Source: Prevotellaceae bacterium (GTDB taxonomy: Bacteria; Bacteroidota; Bacteroidia; Bacteroidales; UBA932). From it: a stretch of DNA of 37,665 bases. Shown here in pieces: positions 1 to 7,263 of the stretch; position 1 is the stretch's first letter; the number at the start of each line of letters is the position of its first letter. The notes beneath the pieces were generated by a model, which was not told the DNA's origin, made no database searches, and saw only the letters and a program-made list of their open reading frames with translations. The stretch is taken from assembly GCA_031265155.1 (NCBI GenBank), contig JAISDB010000148.1, positions 1 through 37,665 on the forward strand, in the 5' to 3' direction. Both the position numbers and the translations under genes were made by a program.

Positions 1-67
1 CCACTTTGTTACACACTTCCCAACTTACCTCAAAAATGTATCCGAGTTTTTTTGCTTTATCAGTCAT
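1..67 (-). CDS. Glycogen synthase, GT3 (eukaryotic) type, N-terminal fragment
   Basis: Only the first 22 codons are in the window, and the gene runs off the left edge on the minus strand. The peptide begins MTDKAKKLGYIFEVSWEVCN and continues KV. The segment FEVSWEVCNKV is the characteristic start of GYS-type (GT3) glycogen synthases, which Bacteroidota carry instead of or beside the GT5 type. The family makes alpha-1,4-glucan from a nucleotide-glucose donor in the cytoplasm. The ATG at 67-65 sits about 16 nt after a good TAnnTTTG promoter. The gene is not in the ORF track because it is partial. Identification rests on one short but distinctive motif. Confidence 0.8.
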   Translation of the reverse strand, partial: MTDKAKKLGYIFEVSWEVCNKV

Positions 68-89
68 TTCGTTTCGTATTTAAAGATTG

Positions 90-97
90 CAAAGGTA
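90..97 (-). promoter_or_regulatory. -7 promoter element for the glycogen synthase gene
   Basis: On the minus strand the octamer reads TACCTTTG, an exact match to the Bacteroidota -7 consensus TAnnTTTG. Transcription would start near 83 and give a short leader before the ATG at 67. No convincing -33 element is visible. Confidence 0.6.
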
Positions 98-260
98 GCA
101 TAAAAAACAATCACTTGTTCCGTGAAGCGCGATTTTTGAGAGGAGGAGAGACTATTTGCTCTGCTTGCGCAAAAGTGGGAATTGGATGCTTGCTGTGTTT
201 TTTTTATTAAAATTAATTGTGATAATCCTGTCAAAATCATGATTTAGACAAGATAAAACA

Positions 261-284
261 CGAACATGGTTTAAAGCCTGTTCG
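261..284 (-). terminator. Probable terminator of the DUF1573 gene
   Basis: CGAACA and TGTTCG arms with an inner GG/CC pairing form a hairpin just beyond the stop of the minus-strand DUF1573 gene. In the minus direction it is followed by TGTTTTATC, a weak U-rich tail. Confidence 0.5.
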
Positions 285-304
285 CGTTGATAATTCTAAA
301 ATTT

Positions 305-688
305 TTATTCGATTTCCGCAGTGATATTTAACTTATGCCAATCAGGAATTGTGTTTGTTATAATGCGAATATCGCTTTCAAATTTGCCTAAATCTTTTCC
401 ATAGGTATCTAAAAGAAATTTCAAAGTGTCGGTTTTCCCTGCGGGAATTTCAGCGTTTTTATTTGTTAGCGAAGTGCAATCACAATTAGGAATTATTTGA
501 TTGAAAACAAGCATGCTATCACCTGTATTTCTTACCACAAAATAACATCCGACGATTTCGCCCTGTTTAATTTTTCCAACATTAAATTCAGTATTCTCAA
601 ACTCTATTTTTGCGCCTTGCGGTTGTGTTTTCCGCCCACAAGAAGCTGCTAAAATAATGACTATAAACAAAATATGTACTTTTTTCAT
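305..688 (-). CDS. DUF1573 lipoprotein
   Basis: This is a 127-residue protein with a lipoprotein signal (MKKVHILFIVIILAASC, Cys17). One DUF1573 domain follows, recognisable from FNVGKIKQGE, a central FVVRNTGDSMLV beta segment and the IIPNCDCTSL motif. DUF1573 is an immunoglobulin-like ASPM/SPD-2/Hydin-related fold common in Bacteroidota envelope proteins. Its molecular function is not established. The length is normal for a single-domain member. The protein is probably anchored in the periplasm or outer membrane. It is transcribed alone: a hairpin follows the stop and the next minus-strand gene upstream ends in its own hairpin. The poly-T/A stretch before the start carries no exact TAnnTTTG. 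Confidence 0.85.
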   Translation of the reverse strand: MKKVHILFIVIILAASCGRKTQPQGAKIEFENTEFNVGKIKQGEIVGCYFVVRNTGDSMLVFNQIIPNCDCTSLTNKNAEIPAGKTDTLKFLLDTYGKDLGKFESDIRIITNTIPDWHKLNITAEIE

Positions 689-813
689 TGCTTTTTTTTT
701 ATAAAATTATCAATCTCATGTAACAATTCAGTTACAGATTTTTTGCCTGCTATTTATCAAACGACTTTTTTTATCGGGCGAAATAATAAAAATTGACAGG
801 TAAATTTTACAAA

Positions 814-839
814 GAGGGGCTGTAATACTTTTGCCCCTC
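814..839 (-). terminator. Terminator after the cysteine-rich lipoprotein gene
   Basis: GAGGGGC and GCCCCTC form a 7-bp GC-rich stem about 17 bp beyond the stop of the minus-strand gene at 856. In the minus direction TTTGT follows. The stem is strong and the T-run is short. Confidence 0.5.
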
Positions 840-855
840 CCCCTCATATTATATC

Positions 856-1446
856 TTAATTTTGACCATAAAATTTATAAACAGAGACTGCATAATGTAT
901 TGCGTTTGTTAATGCTATAGAAGCAACATTACTTGTTGTCCGTGTACAGTCTCCTCCATTTTTACATGGCGTACAACCCCCCCCCATTTTTGGAACACAT
1001 CCATCTGATTCGCTTGCACAGTCTTTTGTAGTACAACTAGTAGTCCAACCACTGCCACTGCCACCGCCACTTGGTAGATAATAATAAATGTTATTTTGCA
1101 AAATTAATGTTAAGGTTAAGGATGTTTCTGTAACATTCCTCTTCCCATAATAAATCCGGTATAATAATCCTGCTTCATTACCTTTTTTTTCATTGTTTAT
1201 TACTTCAACAAAAACTAACTTTGCATCAGGGTTTTCTTTGGAAAAAAACTCTTGTACATCTTTTTGCAAAAACAAATGTTTAATTTCATTTTTATCTGTT
1301 AATTTTGCAATAGGAATCATTTCATCTTGCATTGCTATTTTTTGAGTTGGCTGAATATCGTTCACTATTGTGTCCTTTTTTTTACATCCATTAATGACTA
1401 TCCCTACTACAGCAAAAATTGCTACTAACATTAGCGCTTTTTTCAT
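856..1446 (-). CDS. Cysteine-rich lipoprotein of unknown function
   Basis: I do not recognise a family. The ORF track starts at 1617, but the natural start is the ATG at 1446 (MKKALMLVAIFAVVGIVING, then Cys), which gives a proper lipoprotein signal and a 196-residue protein. Residues after the lipobox are charged (CKKKD), a middle part has alternating hydrophobic beta segments (LVFVEVINN, LLYRIYYGK), and a glycine/serine linker (GGGSGSG) leads to a C-terminal third with seven cysteines. These include CTTKDC and CTPCKNGGDC, which suggests disulfides or metal binding outside the cytoplasm. The codons for MGGGC contain a G9 run that could slip during replication and switch the C-terminus. The transcript appears to have an unusually long leader. 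The segment upstream of 1446 stays in frame, so a longer start cannot be excluded. Confidence 0.65.
   Translation of the reverse strand: MKKALMLVAIFAVVGIVINGCKKKDTIVNDIQPTQKIAMQDEMIPIAKLTDKNEIKHLFLQKDVQEFFSKENPDAKLVFVEVINNEKKGNEAGLLYRIYYGKRNVTETSLTLTLILQNNIYYYLPSGGGSGSGWTTSCTTKDCASESDGCVPKMGGGCTPCKNGGDCTRTTSNVASIALTNAIHYAVSVYKFYGQN
977..985 (-). repeat. Homopolymer tract (G9 in the coding strand) inside a lipoprotein gene
   Basis: Nine consecutive C on the plus strand read as G9 in the coding strand and encode the glycines of KMGGGC. I saw no comparable G or C run elsewhere in this AT-rich window. A one-base slip would change or truncate the cysteine-rich C-terminus. Confidence 0.85.
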
Positions 1447-1784
1447 ATTACAAAATATTAATTGGTTTCCCTTACTCTTTTGGATTTTCAGACTCTCCCG
1501 TGTTTTTGAGATGGTTTTTGTTCCTATCGCTCTGCTTCCATTTACAACGACGCCGTCGTTTATACTTAATGATTTACAAAACATAATAGTAAAAAAAAAA
1601 ATCAACTTTGCCTCCACTTACTTACGGTTTTCGGCTACTCCGCAGAGTTTTGGAACACTTTTAGTCCTTTTGTCAAGGGATTCGTAACTGTTTTTTATTT
1701 GTTCTGTTCTTTCAGAACAGTTGCTCGCATTGGCTTTCAGTAATTTCCGTTGCATTCGCACTTCATTTGTACCTAACTCCTAAA
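1447..1784 (-). promoter_or_regulatory. Long untranslated leader of the cysteine-rich lipoprotein gene
   Basis: Between the predicted start site (about 1784) and the ATG at 1446 lie some 340 nt without a convincing gene. The leader holds an inverted repeat (GTTCTG / CAGAAC near 1704-1721), an A/T homopolymer near 1590-1600, and two very short reading frames (MKCECNGNY and MRATVLKEQNK). The last part is open in frame with the lipoprotein. It may be a structured regulatory leader. No known riboswitch class is recognised. Confidence 0.35.
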
Positions 1785-1790
1785 CGTGTA

Positions 1791-1798
1791 CAAAAATA
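1791..1798 (-). promoter_or_regulatory. -7 promoter element, minus strand
   Basis: The minus strand reads TATTTTTG, an exact TAnnTTTG match. It is the only good promoter candidate I see for the lipoprotein gene at 856-1446, and it implies a leader of about 340 nt. Confidence 0.45.
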
Positions 1799-2027
1799 CA
1801 ACTTTATTTTTAATCTACATAGATTCTATGTTAGAATTTTCTGCTCTAAAATTTTCCATGAAGGGGAAAGAAGAAAGCAACAAAAAGACAAACTCTATCT
1901 ATTCCTTGTTTTGGATTGTCGATAATTTTTAAACTTTCGCAGATAATGAGTAATATTTCTTTCCAGCGAAAGCGCTCAAATACGAATACGGAATACGAAT
2001 TCGGAATTCGGTTAATTCTTTTTTTGA

Positions 2028-2514
2028 GGTGCTATAATTTTTTATAGTACCTTCGCAGTTCAAAAAAACGGCATTGCTAATTAAAAATATAATTGTATCT
2101 TTGCAAAAATAAAAAACGATAATATGAATTGTCCAAAATGTTCAAGTGAAAAGAAAGTAAAGTCAGGCTTTACCAAAGGAAGACAGCGATATAAATGCAA
2201 AGAGTGCGGTTGTAATTATTCTGTAGAACTAAAGTCAACGGTAAAGCCGGAGTCCATGAAAAAGCAGGCATTACATCTGTATCTTGAAGGCTTGGGATTC
2301 CGTTCCACAGGTAGATTTTTAGGAGTAAGCAATGTATCTGTTTTAAATTGGGTTCGCAGTTTTGGTAAAGAGGTAGAGGAATTTAATTCTCAGAATCAGG
2401 GAATAGAAATGGTTGAAGTTGATGAAATGCATTCGTATACCGGATCAAAAAAGCCGGTGTTGGATATGGATTGCTGTTGACAGATACGGGAAAAGATTCA
2501 TCCTAAAATTTTGA
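2028..2514 (+). mobile_element. Remnant of an IS1-family insertion sequence
   Basis: An imperfect 24-bp palindrome at 2028-2051 (GGTGCTATAA ... TTATAGTACC, one mismatch per arm) precedes a damaged IS1-type transposase gene. It may be the left end of the element. No matching right end was found before ribF, and the similarity to transposase ends near 2500, so the right half is lost. The outer boundary is uncertain. Confidence 0.6.
2124..2514 (+). pseudogene. IS1-family transposase, frameshifted and truncated
   Basis: The first frame gives 118 residues with the InsA-type zinc ribbon (MNCPKCSSEKKVKSG ... YKCKECG) at residues 1-30. A helix-turn-helix region with FRSTGRFLGVSNVSVLNWV follows, then the start of the DDE domain with EVDEMHSYTGSKK. 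After the A6 run at 2447-2452 the frame is lost. The expected continuation, CWIWIAVDRYGKRFI, is present in another frame and stops at 2514. IS1 elements use programmed -1 frameshifting, but here the change needed is +1 or equivalent, so this is more likely an indel. About 100 C-terminal residues of the family, including the rest of the catalytic domain, are missing. The gene is not functional. Confidence 0.85.
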
Positions 2515-2723
2515 TAAAAATCTCCATATCTTGGCGCTGTTTTAAAGTATGTCTGTGTAGCTGCTGCTTTTTAGACGGTATTTAAGTAAAGGTAAATCAA
2601 AGCAATAGTAAATTTTTGCCGATTTTTCCTAACACAAAATTAAACCTGTTTAAACTTTTGTAAAATACTAACAACAACATTATTATATGTGCAAAACATG
2701 GTTTTATTATGTTGCAAGAAACT

Positions 2724-2739
2724 TTAACAGTGCTGTTAA
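2724..2739. promoter_or_regulatory. Short palindrome upstream of ribF
   Basis: TTAACAG and CTGTTAA form a perfect 7-bp dyad separated by 2 bp. It lies 17-32 bp upstream of the ribF -7 element, where an operator or activator site would be expected. No regulator is identified. Confidence 0.3.
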
Positions 2740-2755
2740 TTTCCGAATTTTACAT

Positions 2756-2763
2756 TAATTTTG
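2756..2763 (+). promoter_or_regulatory. -7 promoter element of ribF
   Basis: TAATTTTG matches TAnnTTTG exactly. The ribF ATG begins at 2768, only five bases later, so the transcript would be leaderless or nearly so. Confidence 0.55.
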
Positions 2764-2767
2764 CAGT

Positions 2768-3691
2768 ATGATAACATTAAATTATCCTGAAATACCTGCC
2801 GAAAAAAAACTTGTTGCGGCAACAGGTTTCTTTGATGGCGTTCATATGGGACACCAGGTTATTTTGCACAATATAGCCGGTGAGGCAAAACGGCAAAATA
2901 CAAAATCGTGTGTCATTACTTTCTGGCCTCATCCTCGCGTGGTTTTAGACAAAGATGCCGAAACACTGAGACTGCTTACAACCATCGACGAAAAGGCGGA
3001 AATAATATCAAAGATCGGAATAGATTATTTTTATCTTATTCCCTTCACGCAAAAATTTTCACAGTTGTCTCCCATGCAGTTTTTTGAAAATATTTTAGTA
3101 GGTAAGGCTGGTATATCGCAACTTCACATGGGATATAATCATCATTTCGGACATAATGCCCGTGCAGGTTTTGACGAAATAAGCAAGATAGGGAAAAAAT
3201 TTAATGTTGATGTTTTTAAGACGGATGCAATAAGTTATGAAAATCAAAAAATAAGTTCGACAAACATTCGCAGGCTGCTTGAAACAGGCGATATTGAAAA
3301 GGCAAACGCAATGCTCGGGTACGATTACTGCATACAGGGAATTGTTGTGCACGGCAATCGGATAGGACGAAAATTAGGCTTTCCTACGGCAAACATCCAG
3401 CCGAATGCATATAAAATGATTCCTGAAAACGGAGTTTATGCCGTAACAGTGAAAATAAAAAATATTGAATACAGAGGAATGTTAAACATAGGTTTGCGAC
3501 CTACATTGAATAATACCGAAAAGTCTGTTATTGAAGTCAATATTTTCGATTTCGACGAAGATATTTACGACATTACAATAAGTGTGAGAATACTGAAAAG
3601 AATAAGAAACGAACGTTTTTTCGCCTCGCTTGACCTGTTGAAAAATCAATTAAAACAGGATGAATCGACTATTCGCAAAATATTTGAATAA
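2768..3691 (+). CDS. ribF: Bifunctional riboflavin kinase / FAD synthetase
   Basis: This 307-residue protein has the usual length and order of RibF. Residues 15-160 are the adenylyltransferase (FMN to FAD) with the nucleotide-binding GFFDGVHMGH at 20-29 and SSTNIRRLL near 163-171. Residues 180-305 are the kinase (riboflavin to FMN) with the GRKLGFPTANI motif at 200-210 and ENGVYAV after it. It makes both flavin cofactors in the cytoplasm. The ATG at 2768 is preceded directly by a promoter element, so the mRNA probably has almost no leader. A palindrome lies just upstream. It is separated from the next gene by 56 bp that contain a new promoter, so it is probably transcribed alone. Confidence 0.96.
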   Translation: MITLNYPEIPAEKKLVAATGFFDGVHMGHQVILHNIAGEAKRQNTKSCVITFWPHPRVVLDKDAETLRLLTTIDEKAEIISKIGIDYFYLIPFTQKFSQLSPMQFFENILVGKAGISQLHMGYNHHFGHNARAGFDEISKIGKKFNVDVFKTDAISYENQKISSTNIRRLLETGDIEKANAMLGYDYCIQGIVVHGNRIGRKLGFPTANIQPNAYKMIPENGVYAVTVKIKNIEYRGMLNIGLRPTLNNTEKSVIEVNIFDFDEDIYDITISVRILKRIRNERFFASLDLLKNQLKQDESTIRKIFE

Positions 3692-3718
3692 GAAAATGGT
3701 AGTATTTAAATAAATCAC

Positions 3719-3726
3719 TATATTTG
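3719..3726 (+). promoter_or_regulatory. -7 promoter element of the lipoprotein-gpsA-pgi operon
   Basis: TATATTTG is an exact TAnnTTTG match 21 bp before the ATG of the small lipoprotein gene. It lies after the ribF stop, so the three downstream genes can be transcribed separately from ribF. Confidence 0.55.
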
Positions 3727-3747
3727 CTGAAATAAAACGGAAAGAAA

Positions 3748-3948
3748 ATGAAAACATTTTACAAATTGGTAAAAATATTGCTGGCAGCGCTGTTTATCTG
3801 TCTTATTTTAGATGCATGTGCAAGCCGTTACAGCGGCGGTCGTTATCGTCCGCGAAAAAGCAAAAACTGCGACTGTCCTGCATACAGCTACAATATCATG
3901 CAAAATAAGATAATTTTTTTTGCACCGGAAGACCCCCAAAAATTATAA
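3748..3948 (+). CDS. Small lipoprotein
   Basis: This 66-residue protein begins MKTFYKLVKILLAALFICLI and reaches a lipobox-like LDACAS, with Cys24 as the likely lipidated residue. The mature part is short and basic, with SRYSGGRYRPRKSKNCDCPAY. Small lipoproteins with a basic stretch followed by CDCP-like motifs are common in Bacteroidota, but their function is unknown. It is the first gene of an apparent operon: its stop at 3946-3948 is one base before the gpsA ATG at 3950, which suggests translational coupling. The role in that operon is not obvious. Confidence 0.65.
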   Translation: MKTFYKLVKILLAALFICLILDACASRYSGGRYRPRKSKNCDCPAYSYNIMQNKIIFFAPEDPQKL

Positions 3949-3949
3949 C

Positions 3950-4960
3950 ATGACGGCGTCATCAAAAACACGCATGCCAAAAGTTGTTGTTATAGGTAAC
4001 GGAAGTTGGGCGACGGCTCAAATACTTTTGCTTACTCAAAACCTTGAGTCGATAGGCTGGTTTATAAGAGATGAAAAAATGATAAGCCACATCAAGCGGT
4101 ACAGGCGAAATCCGCGATATTTGCAAAAATCAGTAATAGATATTTCAAAACTGCAAATGTCGTGCGATATAAATCTGCTTGTGCGCGATGCGGATATCAT
4201 AATTATAGCGGTGCCGTCGGCATTTTGCAAGGCTGTTCTCAGCGGAATAACATGTAATATAAGTAAAAAATTCATTGTCTCAACAACCAAGGGAATTATT
4301 CCAGATGAACATGTTACGCTGTCCGAATATATGAACGAACAGTTTGGGGTTCCATTTGCAAATATATGCATCATTTCGGGTCCGTGCCATGCGGAAGAGA
4401 TTGCTTTGCAGCGATTGTCATATCTCACGTTTGCAAGTAAAAAAACAGAAGCGGCGGAAGCAATGGCAAAACTTTACGCAACATCGTATGTTCGCGCTAT
4501 AATAAGTACCGACGTTTACGGCACGGAATACGGAGCAATACTTAAAAATATTTATGCCGCAGGCGTTGGCATCTGTCTGGGACTGGGATACGGCGACAAT
4601 TTTATTTCGGTTTTCACGGCAAATGCTCATCGCGAAATGAAACGTTTTCTCAACGAATCGTATCCATCAAAACGAAATACAAGCCTTTCGTCGTATCTGG
4701 GCGATTTGCTGGTAACGTGCTATTCGAAATACAGTCGCAACCGTACATTCGGAATACTTATAGGCAAAGGATATTCACCCGAAGAAGCAATTTCGGAAAT
4801 GAAAATGATTGCCGAAGGTTATTATGCCGCACGTGGAATTTACGAAGTAAACAGGCGATTGAATATCAGCATGCCTATTGCAAAGGCTGTTTATAAGATT
4901 CTATATACGCGCGCGTCCGCAGCTAAGCAAATGGAACTTGTAACCGAAGAATTAAGATAA
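3950..4960 (+). CDS. gpsA: NAD(P)H-dependent glycerol-3-phosphate dehydrogenase
   Basis: The enzyme reduces dihydroxyacetone phosphate to sn-glycerol 3-phosphate for phospholipid synthesis in the cytoplasm. The ORF track starts at 3920, inside the previous gene. I prefer the ATG at 3950, one base after that gene's stop (336 residues); MPKVVV at 3974 is a further option. An N-terminal Rossmann fold starts with VVVIGNGSWATA. It is followed by IIIAVPSAF, the STTKGI segment and the SGPCHAEE loop. The C-terminal domain has the catalytic lysine region LKNIYAAGVGICLGLGYGDN. Length fits the family. It lies 50 bp upstream of pgi. Confidence 0.94.
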   Translation: MTASSKTRMPKVVVIGNGSWATAQILLLTQNLESIGWFIRDEKMISHIKRYRRNPRYLQKSVIDISKLQMSCDINLLVRDADIIIIAVPSAFCKAVLSGITCNISKKFIVSTTKGIIPDEHVTLSEYMNEQFGVPFANICIISGPCHAEEIALQRLSYLTFASKKTEAAEAMAKLYATSYVRAIISTDVYGTEYGAILKNIYAAGVGICLGLGYGDNFISVFTANAHREMKRFLNESYPSKRNTSLSSYLGDLLVTCYSKYSRNRTFGILIGKGYSPEEAISEMKMIAEGYYAARGIYEVNRRLNISMPIAKAVYKILYTRASAAKQMELVTEELR

Positions 4961-5010
4961 AATCAAAATCTGATTTAACAAGCAAAAATATAACAATAAA
5001 ATAACATGTT

Positions 5011-6303
5011 ATGAAACTGTCGATAGAAAATATTCGCAAATTTGTAAGCGATGATGAAATTGCAGCATTGAAAGCAAACGCAGAACAAAGTCTTAAAATG
5101 TTGCACGATAAAACAGGAGAAGGCAACGATTTTCTCGGCTGGGTAAATCTTCCATCTCAAATCACCGAAAGCGAGATTGATGATATTCAGGCTACAGCCG
5201 ATAAAGTTGCAAAGTTAGCCGATTTTGCAGTTGTCATAGGAATAGGCGGCTCGTATCTCGGAGCAAAGGCTGTTATTGAGGCTTTATCGCACAGTTTTGT
5301 TAATTTTAAAACAGAAAAAAAACATCCTCATGTAATTTTTGCAGGACAGAACATCAGCGAAGATTATGCTTTTGAACTGTTTGAAACACTTAAAGGACAC
5401 AGCGTTGCCGCCATTGTAATTTCAAAATCGGGAACAACTGTCGAACCGGCAATTACTTTTCGTTTGATTAAAAAGTATATTGAAGATGCCTGCGGCATTG
5501 AGGAGGCGCGTGAACGTATTGTAGCTGTTACCGATAAGGCTCGCGGAGCGATGAATACAATAGCGAGAAAAAACGGTTATAAAATGTTTGTAATTCCCGA
5601 CGATGTTGGCGGGCGCTTTTCCGTGCTTACGCCCGTAGGGCTTCTGCCTGTTGCCATCGCAGGCTTTGATATAAAAAAACTTGTAAAAGGCGCTGCCGAT
5701 ATGGAAAAGGCGACGGATGTAAATATTGCTTTCGAGCAAAATCAGGCATGTATTTACGCTGCAGCGCGAAATGCCCTGTACGGAAAAGGAAAAAATGTGG
5801 AAATTTTAGCCAATTTCAATCCGAAGCTTCATTCGCTCGCCGAATGGTGGAAACAGCTTTACGGCGAAAGCGAAGGTAAAAACGGAAAAGGCATATTTCC
5901 CGCAAGCGTTGATTTTACTACTGATTTACACTCGCTTGGACAGTATATTCAGGATGGGAAGCGCATGCTGTTTGAAACTGTTTTGAGCGTAGAAAATCCC
6001 AAACACGAATTTGCCGTACCTGCCGACGAAGAAAACATTGATGGCTTGAATTTTGTTGCAAATAAACGTATTGATGAAATAAACAAATGTGCGGAAGCAG
6101 GCACAGTACTCGCTCACGTTGATGGCGGCGTGCCTAATATTCACATATCTGTTCCCGAAATCAGCGAATACAGTATCGGACAATTGATTTATTTTTTTGA
6201 AAAAGCATGCGGCATCAGCGGCTATATGCTTGGAGTAAATCCTTTCGACCAGCCCGGAGTTGAAGCATACAAAAAAAATATGTTTCGACTGCTTGGAAAA
6301 TGA
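5011..6303 (+). CDS. pgi: Glucose-6-phosphate isomerase
   Basis: Interconverts glucose 6-phosphate and fructose 6-phosphate in glycolysis and gluconeogenesis. At 430 residues it belongs to the shorter bacterial type. The first SIS domain has [10 protein letters not shown] (77-86) and the phosphate-binding SKSGTTVE (138-145). The second has [14 protein letters not shown] near 200, the active-site QLYGESEG with Glu286, and His307 in TTDLHSLGQ. Near the C-terminus [12 protein letters not shown] supplies the late catalytic lysine region. It follows gpsA in the same operon, linking hexose and triose phosphate metabolism to lipid precursor supply. It ends 33 bp from a convergent gene. Confidence 0.97.
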   Translation: MKLSIENIRKFVSDDEIAALKANAEQSLKMLHDKTGEGNDFLGWVNLPSQITESEIDDIQATADKVAKLADFAVVIGIGGSYLGAKAVIEALSHSFVNFKTEKKHPHVIFAGQNISEDYAFELFETLKGHSVAAIVISKSGTTVEPAITFRLIKKYIEDACGIEEARERIVAVTDKARGAMNTIARKNGYKMFVIPDDVGGRFSVLTPVGLLPVAIAGFDIKKLVKGAADMEKATDVNIAFEQNQACIYAAARNALYGKGKNVEILANFNPKLHSLAEWWKQLYGESEGKNGKGIFPASVDFTTDLHSLGQYIQDGKRMLFETVLSVENPKHEFAVPADEENIDGLNFVANKRIDEINKCAEAGTVLAHVDGGVPNIHISVPEISEYSIGQLIYFFEKACGISGYMLGVNPFDQPGVEAYKKNMFRLLGK

Positions 6304-6336
6304 CATGTCACAGGCAAGCCTGTTTGCAGATGCCGT

Positions 6337-7227
6337 TTATTTTGAATTTATCATATCCAGGCATTTCCACAGGCTGCGCATTGACTTTAACGATACGAAA
6401 GGTTCTGTTTTTGCTGTAATTGACTGCACAAGATTTTTCAGTTCGTTTCGTTCGATAAAAGGAATTTCGTCAAGTGTGAAAAGTTCCTTTACCGGCTCTG
6501 ATATTGATGTTTTGTAAATAAGATTATGCCATTCGCGTTTGCGCAAATCAATAAGCGCCATGTTTTTTTCGGCGACAATTGTGAGTTCGTGGTTGTCGTA
6601 AAATGCGCATGGATTGGCTTTTATGCTTGCGCTTATTCCGTTCAAAAATTCAAAGTTCATTTGCTGCAATTCGGATTTCCGAACAAAAAGCGGTAATTTT
6701 CTATTGTGCATTGACACAACTTCGCTGTCGGCAATCTTAATTATGGCGAATATTTCAGAAATTATGTCAATAACCGTACGCTGATGGCTGTAATCTACGC
6801 TTTTATCGAAATTTATATAACGGATGTTATTATACGTTTCGATTATTTCGCAAATTCCCCAATAATACATTTTAGACATTGATACTTGAACAGTAACTTC
6901 GGCTTCGTCGGCGAAATTGCATAACGAACCTGTGAAATCATTCAAAACGCAATTATAGTCATCAATTAAAACATGTTTCAAATTACGGATTGCATCTATT
7001 ATAAGCCGGCGCTGTATTCTGTTGCCGCAAAAAACAATTATATCCGACGCATCGAGCAAATCCTGATAATTGTCAAAACGATGTTCATCGCAATTGACAA
7101 ACGAAACATCGTCTTTTGGAAAATATGTACCGCTAAACGACAAAGTATCAAGTTTGTCGATAGCGTTGCGATATTCTTTTGCCTTGCCCGAAAAACTTAC
7201 AAATCCTATATTTAATTTCTTTTCCAC
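6337..7227 (-). CDS. Rossmann-like protein, diverged Gfo/Idh/MocA-type oxidoreductase (tentative)
   Basis: The track start at 7248 is a TTG that overlaps the likely promoter sequence. A GTG at 7227 (VEKKLNIGFVSFSG) is a better start and gives 296 residues. KLNIGFVSFSG and then ASDIIVFCGNRIQRRLIIDAI and LKHVLIDD resemble the first beta-alpha-beta units of an NAD-dependent oxidoreductase of the Gfo/Idh/MocA kind. However, the usual glycine-rich loop and the EKP motif are not preserved, so cofactor binding is doubtful. The C-terminal half (FVRKSELQQMNFEFL ... EWHNLIYKT) is not recognised. It is convergent with pgi and 36 bp downstream of the nuclease gene on the same strand, so the two may be cotranscribed. 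Confidence 0.6.
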   Translation of the reverse strand: MEKKLNIGFVSFSGKAKEYRNAIDKLDTLSFSGTYFPKDDVSFVNCDEHRFDNYQDLLDASDIIVFCGNRIQRRLIIDAIRNLKHVLIDDYNCVLNDFTGSLCNFADEAEVTVQVSMSKMYYWGICEIIETYNNIRYINFDKSVDYSHQRTVIDIISEIFAIIKIADSEVVSMHNRKLPLFVRKSELQQMNFEFLNGISASIKANPCAFYDNHELTIVAEKNMALIDLRKREWHNLIYKTSISEPVKELFTLDEIPFIERNELKNLVQSITAKTEPFVSLKSMRSLWKCLDMINSK

Positions 7228-7263
7228 AATAAAGTTACGAATATGCAAAGGTGGTTATTTTTT

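Noticed and set aside
1370-1687. 105-residue plus-strand frame
   Set aside because: Antisense to the lipoprotein signal region and leader; hydrophobic composition comes from AT-rich sequence.
2442-2514. Programmed frameshift in the IS1 transposase
   Set aside because: The shift required is +1 or equivalent, not the -1 used by IS1, and the protein is truncated soon after, so decay is more likely.
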